Notes: generated from the sequence alone by a model not told the origin. Shown: positions 46,769-58,505, counted from the first letter of the stretch. The stretch: 64,000 nt of DNA from Sclerodactyla briareus (GCA_026419785.1 JAODTK010002776.1:110412-174411); one strand, 5' to 3'. Made by a program: numbers and translations.

Positions 46769-46965
46769 TTACAATTTTGGTCACAACAGTTGTTACATTT
46801 TGGACCAACTTTGAGAGTTGTTACATTAGGGCAGAAAGCTGTTACATTTTGACCCACCTTCCAAAGGTTACATTTTGGTCAAAAAGTTGTTACATTTTGG
46901 TCAAAAAGTGGTACATTTGGACCAAGTAGTTACATTTTGGTCAATTGTTACATTAATGGGTCGTA
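46769..46965 (+). repeat. Minisatellite of TTACATTTTGGTC units
   Basis: About nine units, roughly 19-25 bp apart, of (GT)TTACATTTTGGTCaaaaag. The last reads TTACATTAATGGGTCGTAAC. Some units are degenerate (TTACATTAGGGC, TACATTTGGACC). It starts about 130 bases outside the right inverted arm. Confidence 0.85.
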
Positions 46966-47252
46966 ACATGGGAGCCCCAAAACAGGAAATACTCTAATAC
47001 AACAGAAAATAGGGGAGTTTAAGATTTAGTTTTTTAAGGTGCCAAGCGATTGGAGAGAACGTAGGTTGACGACAGACTTCAATTTTGGTAGGCAAACTTA
47101 TGCCTGATCAGCGTGGTTGCGAATGAGGGTTACCAGAAAAGATGGGAAAACCATAGGCCAAATGTTACCATAAAACAATAATTTTGTAGGAATTGGTGCC
47201 AAAGTTCCCAACACTGTGATTCGCAATCAACGGTAGCAGGCTGTGGCTTGAT

Positions 47253-47755
47253 CAGCAGTGGCGGCGCCAGACCTTCCAAGGGGGGGGGGGGGGGGGGAGC
47301 AAGTGGAGGCCACCCAGATTTATGACCTTTGAATTCTTTTTTATTGGGGGGTGGAAGCAAGTGGGAGGCAAAATGTACCTATTTATAGGGGCACCACAAC
47401 ATATAGCTGTTGAAAATGTTACACAATTAGAGGAAGCTATTTAAGAAGAAGCTATTCTTCCTTGTCAGGATACAGGTGATTTCATTTCAAAATGGGCTAA
47501 AATTTATCAGTTTAAGCTCATCTGATTAGCATTTGCACTAGTGACTTCGGGCTGCTTTCGCAACCCCGCCCCCAATCCGCATACTTGAACACTCGTAGGC
47601 CCCCATTCTCATTTTGCCCGTACGGTAACGAGCACGAGGTCTTCTATATTTCTTACAGTGATTCAAGGCTTCAAATAGGGCTAAAACATTTTTTCAATTT
47701 TATAATCGTTGGCCCAACCAAAATTGCACCCCACCCGTAAGCAACACCACTACTG
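47253..47755. mobile_element. MITE-like element with CAG(C/T)AGTGG ends (~503 bp)
   Basis: The left end CAGCAGTGGCGGCGCCAG and the right end, read inverted, CAGTAGTGGTGTTGC match with a few changes. G18 (47280-47297) lies just inside the left end. No coding capacity and no clear target-site duplication. Confidence 0.5.
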
Positions 47756-48029
47756 ATAATGCAGTCAGGTAGGTACACAAGCTGTTACTTGTGTAAGTCG
47801 CAATACTCAAACATATCAGGATAATAATAAAATGACAAATCAAATTTTGTACTGTCTTCACTGGTGAAATATTGGTGCTAGTCCAATACTTCAACACATA
47901 TTCATGAATACCATAATGAAATATTCAAGAATTTGTACTTCTTCACTGGTGGAAATATTTGTTTGGGGGTTGGCTATCTGCTTGTTCTCACTCACTCTGT
48001 ACAATGAATCGTCGCAGAGATATAAGGAA

Positions 48030-48760
48030 TTGTCCTAATGGTGACCTGGAATGACCTGACCTTATACCAAAAACATCGGTTTCATCGTCATCATGTGGTA
48101 AAGCAATCCACACACCTAATTTGAACTTAATAGATACCTGTATTCATTAGATTATCATGCCGACGACAGATGTCAAATGCCAATTTATCCACATTTCAGT
48201 GTTTTAGGCTAGTCTTGACCTTCCCCATTCATTGAGATCGCTTGTGATAAGAGTAACTAGTAGGTAGTGTTCATTGATTTTTTTGTTCGTCTTAACAAGA
48301 CGCAATTTGGCCATCACAAAAAGAGCATGCCAAATCCCAGGTCAAAGGTCAAACTGAGTCAAAAGGTCACATGATGGGTCAAAGTCGGTCCCCCGATGTA
48401 TTCAACCAGACGAACGAAACTTCCATTACGACCGTCCCTCTCCAAAATGTTTCGTTGCCGACTGATAATGACGATTCCCTATGTGAACCGTGCATGACCT
48501 TGACCTGACAACCAAAAACAATAGGGTTCATCCTCACCACCATCACCATCCTACCCTACCCACATACCCAATTTGAACTTGATAGATCACTCACGTTCGT
48601 TAGATTCGTGCTGACAATCTTTTTAAACTTTGCCCTCTGGTGAACTTGAATGACTGAACGGGCACCCAAACATAGGTCATCCTCCCCATATGTGCAACCC
48701 ACATACCTATTTGAACTTGATACCAGTTTTGCGTACGTTAGATATCGTGCTGACAAGGGG
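48030..48760 (+). repeat. Three or more copies of a ~130-bp TGACC-type repeat
   Basis: Copies near 48034-48165, 48485-48620 and 48630-48760 share GTGACCTxGAATGACC-like starts, ACCAAAAACA, GGTTCATC/GGTCATCC, ACCTAATTTGAACTT(A/G)ATA and GTTAGAT.ATCGTGC(T/C)GACA ends. The second and third are nearly head-to-tail. Confidence 0.75.
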
Positions 48761-48763
48761 TGT

Positions 48764-48823
48764 CACACACACACCACACACACACACAACGCACGCACAC
48801 ACAAGACGCACACACACACATCC
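48764..48823 (+). repeat. (CA)n microsatellite
   Basis: About 60 bases of imperfect CACACA with GC interruptions, starting inside the end of the last TGACC-type repeat. Confidence 0.95.
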
Positions 48824-49389
48824 GCAACGGTGCATGAACAGCACCGATTCCTGTTGCCTTCGGCAAGGTAAAAAACACAAATCAACTACCAGCGTTCCAA
48901 TGGCATATAGCATCTTTTGGACATGGATTCTACTATGCGTGCTATTTTCACATATTTGATGAAACATTGGGTGAGATAACGTGTGGGTCAGTGACGTAAT
49001 TCCTGGGGTTTACAAAACCATTGTGGCCCCCTGTGATCAGAGTTCGGGACTCCTGCTGAAATTTCTTTTTTTTGTTCTGAATAATCAATATTGTTCAGGA
49101 AGAACAGTTATTTTTCACTCATGGTAATAGTTCACTTTAATACGCAATTGCCCAACCAATGATTACATTGTCAAGGCTGGGAATTAGTCCACGGTAGTGA
49201 CTGGGTATCCATTAGGCATTTCCTTTTTTATATGATGTATCAAGGAAATATTTTAATTAAATCGGCTTCTCTTCATTGAGATGGCGACTAGAATAGAAAA
49301 ACCCCTTGTTTTCGTGACCCATGCACCAAGGCCAAGAAGTGCATTGTCTCGATTATAAGGGCCTTTTTATATTCTCCCATAATGGCCGG

Positions 49390-50035
49390 AATTGCCACAA
49401 ATGGGTCTGATAGTACATAGTCCCTTGTCTAAGGCTGGGCTATGGCTAAAACTGGATACAAGTACATCGTCAAATCTACGAAACAAGCGCGACGATGTTG
49501 TGGCTGTTATTAACAATTCTAAAACTGAGTACTACACGAATTTGATGAATGACTGTCATTCCAGGGTGATCAGCAGAAACTCTTCGGTATTATATATATA
49601 TATTCGGATTCAGTTCAGTCATCTTGATTACTTTTAAACCTCCATGATTGGCTCCACAATATCATTCCGATTTGGGGTTCCTGTGTACGTTCCCGCCCGT
49701 ACCTTCGCCTGGTAACAATTCCCTCGAATGAGCCGCATGTTCGAGGTAGTCGATCCATGTTTCGGGACTGTGCTTTCCAGAAGCGCCCTTCTTTATGGAA
49801 CAGGCTACCATTGTATATTCGTTCTTGACCAATGATTGAGTCCCTTTTAATCCGTTTTTGAATTCTTACTTCTTTAATGAAGCTTTCAATTAGTAAGTGG
49901 TTTATGGATGGTATTTCATCAATTTTATTAGTGTATTTTTTCTACGATGTGATATGTTGTACATAGCGCCTTTGATTCCTGTAGATTTGTGCGCTTCAAT
50001 TAATAAATTCTATTCTATAGTCTATTCTATTCTAA
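49390..50035 (+). mobile_element. Internally deleted LINE remnant with (TTCTA)n-like 3' end
   Basis: The first frame (from about 49450) reads NLRNKRDDVVAVINNSKTEY then YTNLMND, the pattern that lies between endonuclease and RT in LINEs. From about 49700 another frame reads RLVTIPSNEPHVRGSRSMF then FQKRPSLWNRLPLYIRS, the typical C-terminal words of Jockey/L2-like ORF2 (…RSMFRD…P.LWN.LP..I). The RT core that should lie between is missing, so the copy carries a large internal deletion. It ends in TTCTATTCTATAGTCTATTC, a short simple repeat as often found at L2/CR1 3' ends. Confidence 0.7.
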
Positions 50036-50505
50036 TTACCTAGAGCAGGATACATGAATTGAGTACAGTCCACGACAAACTGCCGTGCAGAAATGCATTT
50101 CATTTCATGATAAGGATGTTGGCAAAACCCGCACCAATGACTGCCAAAATTAACCAAATTCGGTTCACAAATTTGAATCGGTTCACGGGATACGTTCGCG
50201 ATTCTGTTCTGATATCTGTTGACATTCGATTGCATAGATTTGCAAGGGACTGCATATTGTTCACCATTGCCGCGGTCGTGGAAGAATACTGATAGATTTC
50301 GTACGCTAATATATGGGCTGTATGGTCTGTACCAATGTGTAATGGAACTTCCAAACGGCTTATGCTGCGTTTTCCGTTTGTGAATATCGCAAGCGCAACT
50401 TTCACACTCGGAAATACATTCCCATAAAACAGGTCGTGAAAATGGGAATTCAAGATGGCGGCCTACATGAGCAAAATTCAAAACACCACTATGTTTCACA
50501 TTCAT
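50032..50505 (-). CDS. Candidate 3' coding region, two overlapping open frames
   Basis: Two long frames cover the same bases. One (50032-50505, true ATG, 157 codons) is Cys-rich and contains HWCGFC near its end. The other (50100-50463, no ATG at its opening) can follow an acceptor, TTTTGCTCATGTAG, with codons AAILNSHFHDLF…; it ends in a hydrophobic segment, IWLILAVIGAGFANILIM, then K and stop, giving a possible C-terminal membrane anchor. The second frame's phase 0 matches the phase-0 donor of the exon at 50881-51008 on the same strand, so I prefer it. No family is recognised for either. Confidence 0.35.
   Translation of the reverse strand: MNVKHSGVLNFAHVGRHLEFPFSRPVLWECISECESCACDIHKRKTQHKPFGSSITHWYRPYSPYISVRNLSVFFHDRGNGEQYAVPCKSMQSNVNRYQNRIANVSREPIQICEPNLVNFGSHWCGFCQHPYHEMKCISARQFVVDCTQFMYPALGN
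50452..50462 (+). promoter_or_regulatory. AAGATGGCGGC (YY1-type motif)
   Basis: Exact match to the AAGATGGCGGC element found at many animal transcription and translation starts. On the plus strand its ATG opens an 83-codon frame (50455-50706). It could mark a plus-strand start, but it also lies within the candidate minus-strand coding region. Confidence 0.35.
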
Positions 50506-50822
50506 CGAATTAAAGACATTTTAATTGCTATTGTTTCCCCTTGTGCCTGGAATATCCATTTAGTATCACAGAATGGGGCCGAATCTCAACATGTGGTGCA
50601 TTCACTGCAAATTTACCTTCACTGCAGTGGCTATTGGTTGCACGAAAATCATCGATCGCCGACGCTCGGCGGACAGCATTTTAGACCGAAATTTTGCTTT
50701 TTATAGATTTGGTCTGCATCTAATTGCAGTGGGTGTTGTTGTAAAGTTCTCATTACAGATAAAATTGACCTGAATTATTCATTTGCTCGCTATTCACTAG
50801 TCCAATCGGACACACTGATTAC

Positions 50823-50858
50823 GACGTCACAATAGCACAATATTATCCACTGACGTCA
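50823..50858. promoter_or_regulatory. Paired CRE-like sites
   Basis: ACGTCA-containing GACGTCAC (50823-50830) and a full palindromic TGACGTCA (50851-50858) lie 28 bases apart. Both match the CREB/ATF site. They sit in the putative intron just downstream of the exon at 50881-51008, so they may be an intronic enhancer or a promoter for another transcript. Confidence 0.4.
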
Positions 50859-50880
50859 CTACAGGTGAGAACACACTTAC

Positions 50881-51008
50881 CCGTAACTCACGAGGCACTC
50901 CTTCCTCGATGACGGATATTTTCAGGAGGTCTCTTACTATTTGTTCTGTTAGCTGGAATTTTCCATCAATCTTTTGGTGTTCTATGCGTAACCTTTGGAA
51001 ACATGCAG
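50881..51008 (-). CDS. Well-formed internal exon, unknown protein
   Basis: On the minus strand the frame runs from an acceptor (TTTTCAGTTCGTAGTTCCTAG, phase 1) to a perfect donor (CGG|GTAAGTGTG, phase 0). It reads ACFQRLRIEHQKIDGKFQLT then EQIVRDLLKISVIEEGVPRE and LR. The sequence is strongly amphipathic, charged and protein-like. A loose likeness of QRLRIEH…VRDLLKI…EGV to the segment before the integrase core in some animal 'integrase core domain' proteins was noted, but no DDE residues follow in the next exon, so no family is assigned. Among the isolated exons of the window this is the most convincing. Confidence 0.5.
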
Positions 51009-51169
51009 CTAGGAACTACGAACTGAAAAGTTTAAATGAGTCCCTTCATGTGTATCGAAACCATTTTGAGTTGTTCGTGGAAGTATTCGTTTTGTGTCTG
51101 TCGAGGAATAACACTCCTCCTACATCTGATGTACATCTCCCAGTGTTCCCCCACCCTTCAAAGAAATAA

Positions 51170-53160
51170 GACCCATGATATTCTTTTTTGGCCAGTTGGG
51201 TTTAGCTCCTTTCGATATCCTTTCGCCTCGTATACATTTAGCATTAATCTGGATATATTTTTCTTCTTTTTTTCACATATCCCCTGTCTATTGAATGATA
51301 CGGGATGTCACCATCCATTACGGCAAATCATAAATGTGCTAACTTTCAAGCCGCCGTCACTCGAAACCATCACTGGTCAGGGAACGGTAATTAAGAGCTG
51401 AATCCTAGTTGGGTAGTTGGCTCCAAACGGTTGGGTGGATTTACCCAAAAACATGAGCTCAGGATACTGTTGCACGAAGGGGTTTCCGCCCCAGAAGCGG
51501 GAGCACATCACTCCGTGTCACGAATCACGTGTAGGCCTTTACCCCGCGTTACTCTTCTTCGGGGTATAACCATGTCCTGTCGTTCTTGGTAACCGACAAG
51601 TTCGTTTGACCGCAATGACGTGTGCCCCTCAATGGATAAGCCGACTTTTGATGAACCCCGAAGTCCTTCGCACGCTATTTGCTGCTCGAATATTCGAGAA
51701 GGGGGCGGTAATTTTGAACACTTTGTAATCATCCGTAATATAGTAATGTGACTGTGAACAATTCCGTCTTACGAATGGATTTCGTTGAGATTATACTCGA
51801 TCGAGAGGACTGTTCTGGGAATGATTTCGTCAGAACTGTTTTCAATTAATTGGGTATTTTAGAAGTTCCTGACAGTGGGCTGAAAACTTATTCCCGTGAA
51901 AGAATTTTTTCTGAGGATTTTATCGCTCGTTAAAATTGGTCCGTCCCGACTGATGAAGCAATTGAGAGACTTTGAATTTTTTTGTTCACCGAACGTTCGC
52001 CCTAATTGTGATCGTGCCGGTCGTAATATAAGTATTTTCTTAACAATTTCGAGAAAGTTGAGGGAAACTTGGGCGAGATTCGAGAAGTAAATGTCTGACG
52101 TGGAGAGAGGACAAAACCGCAGGTGTGGCTCGTTTTCCACCCCGATTGGAGTATCAATTAACTGTGTTTTGGGCATGGATTTTCGACAAGTTCGGATTTC
52201 AACCAGCGGCAACCGGTGATCTGCGTAACCAAAGCGCAGTGCTGGGGGTCTCGAGAGCACGTATTATGGACACGGAAATCAGCACAGCATCAGGAGGGTT
52301 TGACGCTTTACAAGAGGTCAGCACAGTCCAGAAGGACAGGTCGAAAGCTAAATTTTATTTGTAAGATGAGAACGCCGGTATAGGTTGTAAATCGAGATTG
52401 ACTCAAATTCTCGGATTCAAATTCTGAAATTTTGCAGCGATCAAAATTCTTATATACCAGTTATCGCTTGTTTTAAACTTTCCGAAACTCTCAGAGTTTT
52501 TCTTTGGTTGCCGTGTGTTATTTCCCTAATTTTCACTATTTCGTTGTGTGGTCTGATTAGGGCCAAGAAAAAACCCGGGGTTACAGCTAAAGGGGAGGAT
52601 TGTTAGCCTCCATTTTGGTATCCGGTGAAGTTGTGCACTCGCGTTTTACAGTCCGAATCCCAGACCAATCACAAGATACATGAAGTACGCTTTCGAGTCA
52701 TCCTATGGAATATCTCCCCACCTACTTGAAGTGAACTGTCAGCATCTACCCGCCATTCGAGGCCTACGATCTGAACCGATCTACGCCCTACATACACCAG
52801 CAACAAGAAACGAAGCAACGGAGGAAAGGCGTCGTTTCGAAAAAGTCAGCGGGCCCACCACCCTTACTATGGAGCCAATCTTCCAATACACAACGAAATT
52901 GGTGGCTAAACTGCGGGCTTAAAGACGGCAGTCGAAACGACTTCTGAATCTACCTATTGCCGCCATGATCTTCTTGCCATATACTGGTTATTGCGTGTTC
53001 TCATTAGTTTTAATCTTTATGGTCATTGTTTTGTACTCAGTTCTAGTGCTTTATCTCGTCCTAATATTCTTAATGTTATCTTAATATTCTTGTAACTTTT
53101 ATGTACGTTGATTTTCGCTGTTGGGTTTCACTTCCCGTAGTTTTGTGTGTGTGTGTGTTC
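51170..53160. other. Weak frames, no supported gene
   Basis: Frames at 51508-51732 (-), 51859-52260 (-), 52125-52364 (+) and 52680-52922 (+; true ATG, 80 codons, MKYAFESSYGISPHLLEVN) have fair composition but no recognisable family. The stretch after 52930 is T-rich with repeated TTCTTAATGTTATC-like units and could be a retrotransposon 3' tail. Confidence 0.25.
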
Positions 53161-53164
53161 AAAA

Positions 53165-53275
53165 TACTTGGTATAATGGGTACCCATAATGAGTACATGA
53201 TTCCCATCGTTTTGGGACCAGGGTCCAGGTCATCTGAGGTCATCTCTGAGGTCAAATGCCGAAAATCTTTTGACA
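53165..53275 (-). repeat. Inverted copy of the TGACCTC dispersed repeat
   Basis: On the minus strand it reads TTTGACCTCAGAGATGACCT, then ATGTACTCATTATGGG and ACCAAGTAT-like sequence in the same order as at 22.2-22.7 kb. Confidence 0.65.
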
Positions 53276-53279
53276 GGCC

Positions 53280-56200
53280 AATGCCCTGACTTCGATCAGG
53301 GTAAATTTAGTAGCAGCGTTCTATGGGAAGTACAAAATTCAGACGGGGGCAGTTTGGGGAAAATGAGGATTTGTGAAGAATGGATATTGACTAGCTCGTT
53401 AACAAGACCTCATCTTCATTGATTAGTGCCGACTTGGTATTGCGTTGCCCCCTAATGAGTAACAAATGATCCCTAAGTGTAAATCTTGTGACCATGTGAA
53501 GTTTTCAATGCTTATCTTGTCAGTCAGGATCATCAGGATCATAGAGCATTATTAATTGGTTTTCTCTGGTTGACCTTTACTCCTTTCTGATGCTTTCCAG
53601 GCATTCCCTCCCCTCCCTTATTTGTAGTACTTTGACTAGAGGTAGCACTCAATTGAATTAAACTGTCATAGTCCTATACCTCACTCTAATTAACTACTAA
53701 CTCCCGCTACCCATAACTGGCTACAGCATAGCCTAGTTGACTGTTGCTCAAAAGGGTAACAACAGTCAACTCCAACTCCAGGTTGGTCTTGCTCTAATCA
53801 ATGGGAGAATCCCTTGAATTCTTGCCTCCCCCTTTTACTCATTCAATGGCCCTGTTTTCCAGTCCAGTTGGGGTAGGGGAGGAAGTGAGTCCGAGTCCAT
53901 AAATTAGTAACTAATTCACCGCACCTTGAACAACAGTGAGAATAACCAACTCGTCATTCTTCCCCTGAACTTCACGACAAGATGTGCGGTTTTGAGTGAA
54001 TATGTGGCGGGTGGTGAAAATTTGACCCATGTTTCGGGCGTCACTCAACTCCATTTTGATATTTTCGAAAAAAACCATAAAATCAGGCAATCGCGAACCC
54101 CCACACCACACGCCCTCCGCACAGGAGCACACACGAACACACGCACACACACCCATCACATACACTTACATGTCACCTTTGGTATTGCTCTAAGCTTTTG
54201 GGTTTACCTGACCAACTCAGTGCATCCCACGATATGCTACCCCTCAGTGGATAATTTTCAACCCCTACTATTGGTTTTTTCCATAGCAACGTTGTCTATT
54301 GCACCAGCAACAGTAATATAGGTGAATAGGATACTATTACAGTATTCCAGGACCGATGGGTGCAAATTACATGACATGTCATTCGCTGCATAATTATAAT
54401 GGTCATGTTCCCATTCCTACATTTCCAAGAGTCGAGAACTAGATGAACACCTCATGAATAAATTCCGCTAGGAGAAGTTGGCACAAGTTTGCATACACAT
54501 TCTTGGATAATTTCTAAGAAGGATTATCCATCAGTTCCACAAAAGTCTAAGTATAACCAAGCTAGGATAGGTACACGGATCCATTGTCTAGGAATTCTAT
54601 TCCCTGGGGAAAAGTCGAAAGGGGCTGTTATGAGGTACTTACAGTATACGTGTCGTTTTTCTACAATGACATTCACGAATAGAAAGTGATTAAAACTGAA
54701 ACAGTCGTTACGTTCGTCGAAACAGCTTGCTACTTGTTTGGCACAAGCGGCAAGGCATACACACGACAGAACCAACGAACCGAATCCTAATGACTTACCT
54801 ATAACGAGACTCAAAGCGCATCCGTAACGTGGCGAAGGGACTTGATTTGAGCTATTGGGGCATTTCGGTTATTGTCTTGGTCCCCCTCCTTCCTTCTGGG
54901 TTCAAAATGTAACATACTACGACAAGTAATTAATAAGATTTTGTTGCAATTCGAGGTCTAACAAGATCTGAATTCATTGGGCCAAGCTTAAGTCGCCCAC
55001 TACTGGACCTGAGACATGGAATCGTTTATATATTGGACCACATCATCATCATATCTCAAAAGATAGGGAGCTTTACGGTTATATCATATTTATTTTGGTT
55101 AATGTCAGGTAAGAAGAGTAAACCAAAAGCTAGGAGCAGCGAGGCCATGGAGCGATAGTGTCGGGCAATGGAAATGCGCCCGTACTTAGTTATTGGTCAT
55201 CACTCTTAACGTCTTATCGCATATAATAATCGACAATGTAGACGTTTGATCGGGTCGAAAACAAGGCGTCATCCATTTGTTCCATGTAATTATTCTTCGA
55301 ACTTGGAAGTTATTTAGATATAGCGAAGTAAGTAAACGTCTTCTTGATATTTTCTTCTAATATGTGTCCTAAAGGCATCTATTTTGCAATCATGAGTCAC
55401 TATATACCACTACGTGTTGATCGGAGTTTCAAGTATTTTACCAACCCTGGCCTTTTGCGCCTGCGTGGTAATCGCTTCCGTAGAGGGGCGACTACATGAG
55501 GCACATTGGTTTTTTTTTTTTTTTTTTTCTTTTCTGGGAACACATGCAAGGAAACACCAAACGTTCTCAGCCCAGGTGAAAATAGGTGATGATGGATTCC
55601 CTGATCTCCGTCTGCTGTAAAAGCAATGGAACAGTGGCTCACATCTCACATCACCGGAAACTTTTGCGCCGGGATTGACTCCCTTGTACTTGCCTGATCG
55701 CACTTGATACGTACGCGGTCGTTCAACTAGCAGAGTGGCGATGAGAGAAACTGGTTCTGTCAGATCCCTCTTTGTGCCGCTTTGACGTACCCAAACTTAA
55801 TGTCTCTCGCTGCCATCTCTCTCTCTCCACATCTCTGTGGCTCCGCGAAAATCGCCTCATAAACCTCCTTTTTGTGTGGATGTCTATCAGTGTTTGGCTG
55901 TGACGACGTTTGGTTTCACGAAGAGAAAACCACTGTGAGTTTTATGCGAAAAGACTATTAGAATGCAGCAGCCCATTCATAACGTCATTGCTTGGCTTTC
56001 TAAGGAAATTTCCAAGACTTCATCCGCGGTGATACGCACTGGTACATGTTTCATTTCGCCTATTCAGTGTTTATCTTCCGTCATTTTTTCATTTGTTGTC
56101 ACTGTGGTACCAATCTTTACATATTCTTGACATATTCCCACACTGGCTCCCGCGCAGTTCACGTAATTTTTGCAATTTTCACACATGCGTACCGGCATCT

Positions 56201-57610
56201 GCATCTATGGAACCCAGCCTTACCCTTCCGACAAGCTGACGTCTGACCTTTCGTAGGATAGTTCTGTATATCGGCCTTATGGAGTTCTTTTTGCTGCGGA
56301 TTCGAGAAACTAATTTCAACGAAAGTTCTTATATTGGCTGCTTTTACCTGGTTATCAACCTTTAGACGAGGCCTTTATTTGAACGGCATTCATTTTCGCG
56401 AACCATCGGGCTGCATCACAGATTGCGTCTCCGCCTCGCCGCATAAACCTCCGTTCGTGCTGGCGCCGCTGCAGTTTCTTGCGAGTAACATTTATTATAC
56501 CTCAACCCCCTGCCACAACATTTCACAGCTGAGTCTAGGAATTCTTCACTTTCTGTTTCTCTAGGAGTAGAAATCGTTTCTTACTCCAACCCCTTCTCAT
56601 TCACTAAGAATACCCAGAGTGCCCGTCATATATTTATATCAATTTTCAGGCCTTAAGTTATCGATCCCCATTTAAAATCCGGCTGTATGACATGGTGAGT
56701 TGGGCCAGATGTTAATGATTTTGATTAATGATTGATGGAGCGTGGCGAGAGCTGAGCCAGAAACGGGTGAAAGTCTGTAAGAAGACTTATTTCCCCTGGC
56801 CGAATAGTGAATAATTATTAACATGAGTTTCGCCATCCTCATTCGAAAACACAGAAGAACATTACGACATTCCTTTGGAAACCGCCAGGATCTATACTCC
56901 TGCTGCCCTACACACCAGACCGAAGATTTGGAAAGCAAAATCCAATATACTATGGCCGGCCGGTGCGTTTATCAAAATTTCAACTTCACCGATTCGTTTT
57001 CGAGAGTATTAGCAAATTTCAAATGATTCCCGGACCGAACGCAGATCCCGGTTCCGTCGTTTTTATTGTCACTATGCCTACCCTAACCACATAACTCGCG
57101 CACAGGGTATGACCTTGTAGCCTACATCTGTTGCCAGCAGTTTTTCGTGTGTGAGTTTCAGTTCTGAGGATACTTTGTGAATTTCCAATTAATGTTTCTG
57201 GAACGAAGCAGCATACAAGGCGATCCACATGTTTACAAACCATCGATTCTCATAACCCTAACCCCCCACCCTTCAATTTTCAACAACAATTTCCCTACCC
57301 GCGCTATTCCATAGGTTCAGGGATTGATTTTTCTTCAGTTTGCTTACCCTAGGAACTATTAGCCGGTGAGCTTACCTTGACAACAAAACCTTGCTCATGC
57401 ATACTTCATTCCGATAGTTCCTACAACCCATCAATCGTATGTCCTACTTCTGAAAACACTTACGTTGAAACAGAGCAAGTTGTCGTTTTCTGATCGATAA
57501 AAAGCTGCACGGATACATATAAACGATCCTGGGTGGCCAAACACAAAAATGCTATAACACTTAAATCTGATTGCTGTCGTGTGCATAACGTAAACTCTTC
57601 GCAAGGAATT
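53280..57610. other. No supported gene
   Basis: Contains a CA-rich run at 54131-54160 and T18 at 55511-55528. A minus-strand first-exon-like piece (ATGCGCTTTGAGTCTC ending TATAG|GTAAGTC near 54798-54830) has a consensus donor but too little sequence to judge. A plus-strand hydrophobic stretch near 55414 (LIGVSSILPTLAFCACVVIA) is suggestive of a membrane segment but lacks splice support. ATG frames at 56334 and 56823 (+) are unrecognised. Confidence 0.3.
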
Positions 57611-57621
57611 GGAATACATTG

Positions 57622-57915
57622 ATATGATTGTTTGGACCTCACCAGTCCTCCACTTGTTTAGTACAACCAGTTTGGCGCGTATGTTAAACTCTTCTCGACA
57701 TTTATGAGTTGTTGTTGAAATACTTTCAATAAAGCATATACACAATTTGCTATTTTGTTTATTGTCGTTGAGTGATTGTTTGCAACCTCAGCAGGTCTTC
57801 CCACTGTTTAGTACACATTGGCAGCGATATGTTACACTCTCTCGACATTCTATGAGTTCTTGTTGAAATAATCAATAAAGCATTATACAATATTTCTATT
57901 TTGTTTATTGCGTTT
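57622..57915 (+). repeat. Tandem duplication, two ~150-bp units
   Basis: Unit 1 (about 57622-57765) and unit 2 (about 57770-57912) share TGATTGTTT, GGTCTTCCCACTGTTTAGTACA-like sequence, TATGTTA.ACTCT.CTCGACAT, TATGAGTT.TTGTTGAAATA, TCAATAAAGCAT and TATTTTGTTTATTG. Each unit carries an AATAAAG, so it could be a duplicated polyadenylation region. Confidence 0.85.
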
Positions 57916-58470
57916 ATTACACGATGTGTCTGGGTCTTAGTGAGTTTACATATGGATAGTGCGTATCAAATAACGAACAGAATAACCCACTGGTGTGCCT
58001 ACTGTAGGTGAGTTGTATGTGCTGGTTCCCATATCCCATCTGAACGGTGAATATTTCGCAATTCCAATATAATTATCAAACTCGAGCCATCCCAGAATTT
58101 ATTAATATAATAATATAATGCCCGCAGTTGAAATCATAGACATTCTATTATTTCGAATGTAGCCAAGTTATTCAATGACAAAATACCTGGCGAGGTGTTT
58201 AACTGTCAACGTAACGGCCCCCAGAAGCTCCAGTCAGGTCCATACTGTTTGTTGACATGAGGGGGAGTCTCTATGCAGCAAGCGTTTCGGCTCCCTCACT
58301 TTTTGAATGCCCTCCACGCTAATTTACGAAATGTTCCTAGCATTTCTGCTTTTCATGGTCAATGGAAAACCTTACTTTTCAATAGTCACTCATTTATAAT
58401 AGTACACATTTTTTTTTCGCTGTGTTAGGCGCTTCTGACCTACAATTATTATTTTATTATTTAACAAAAT

Positions 58471-58473
58471 TTT

Positions 58474-58505
<32 letters not shown>

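Noticed and set aside
48690..48967. His/Thr-rich and Cys/Val-rich frames
   Set aside because: They are translations of a CA/GT microsatellite. The same holds for 58827-59073, and for the purine tract at 63060-63353.
50032..50505. Thioredoxin/PDI fold from HWCGFC
   Set aside because: A lone CxxC word near a frame's end without the surrounding strand pattern, and an overlapping frame is at least as good.
50881..51008. Integrase-core domain gene
   Set aside because: QRLRIEH…VRDLLKI…EGV recalls the region before the core in one animal family, but no WHxD or later DDE residues follow in the next candidate exon.
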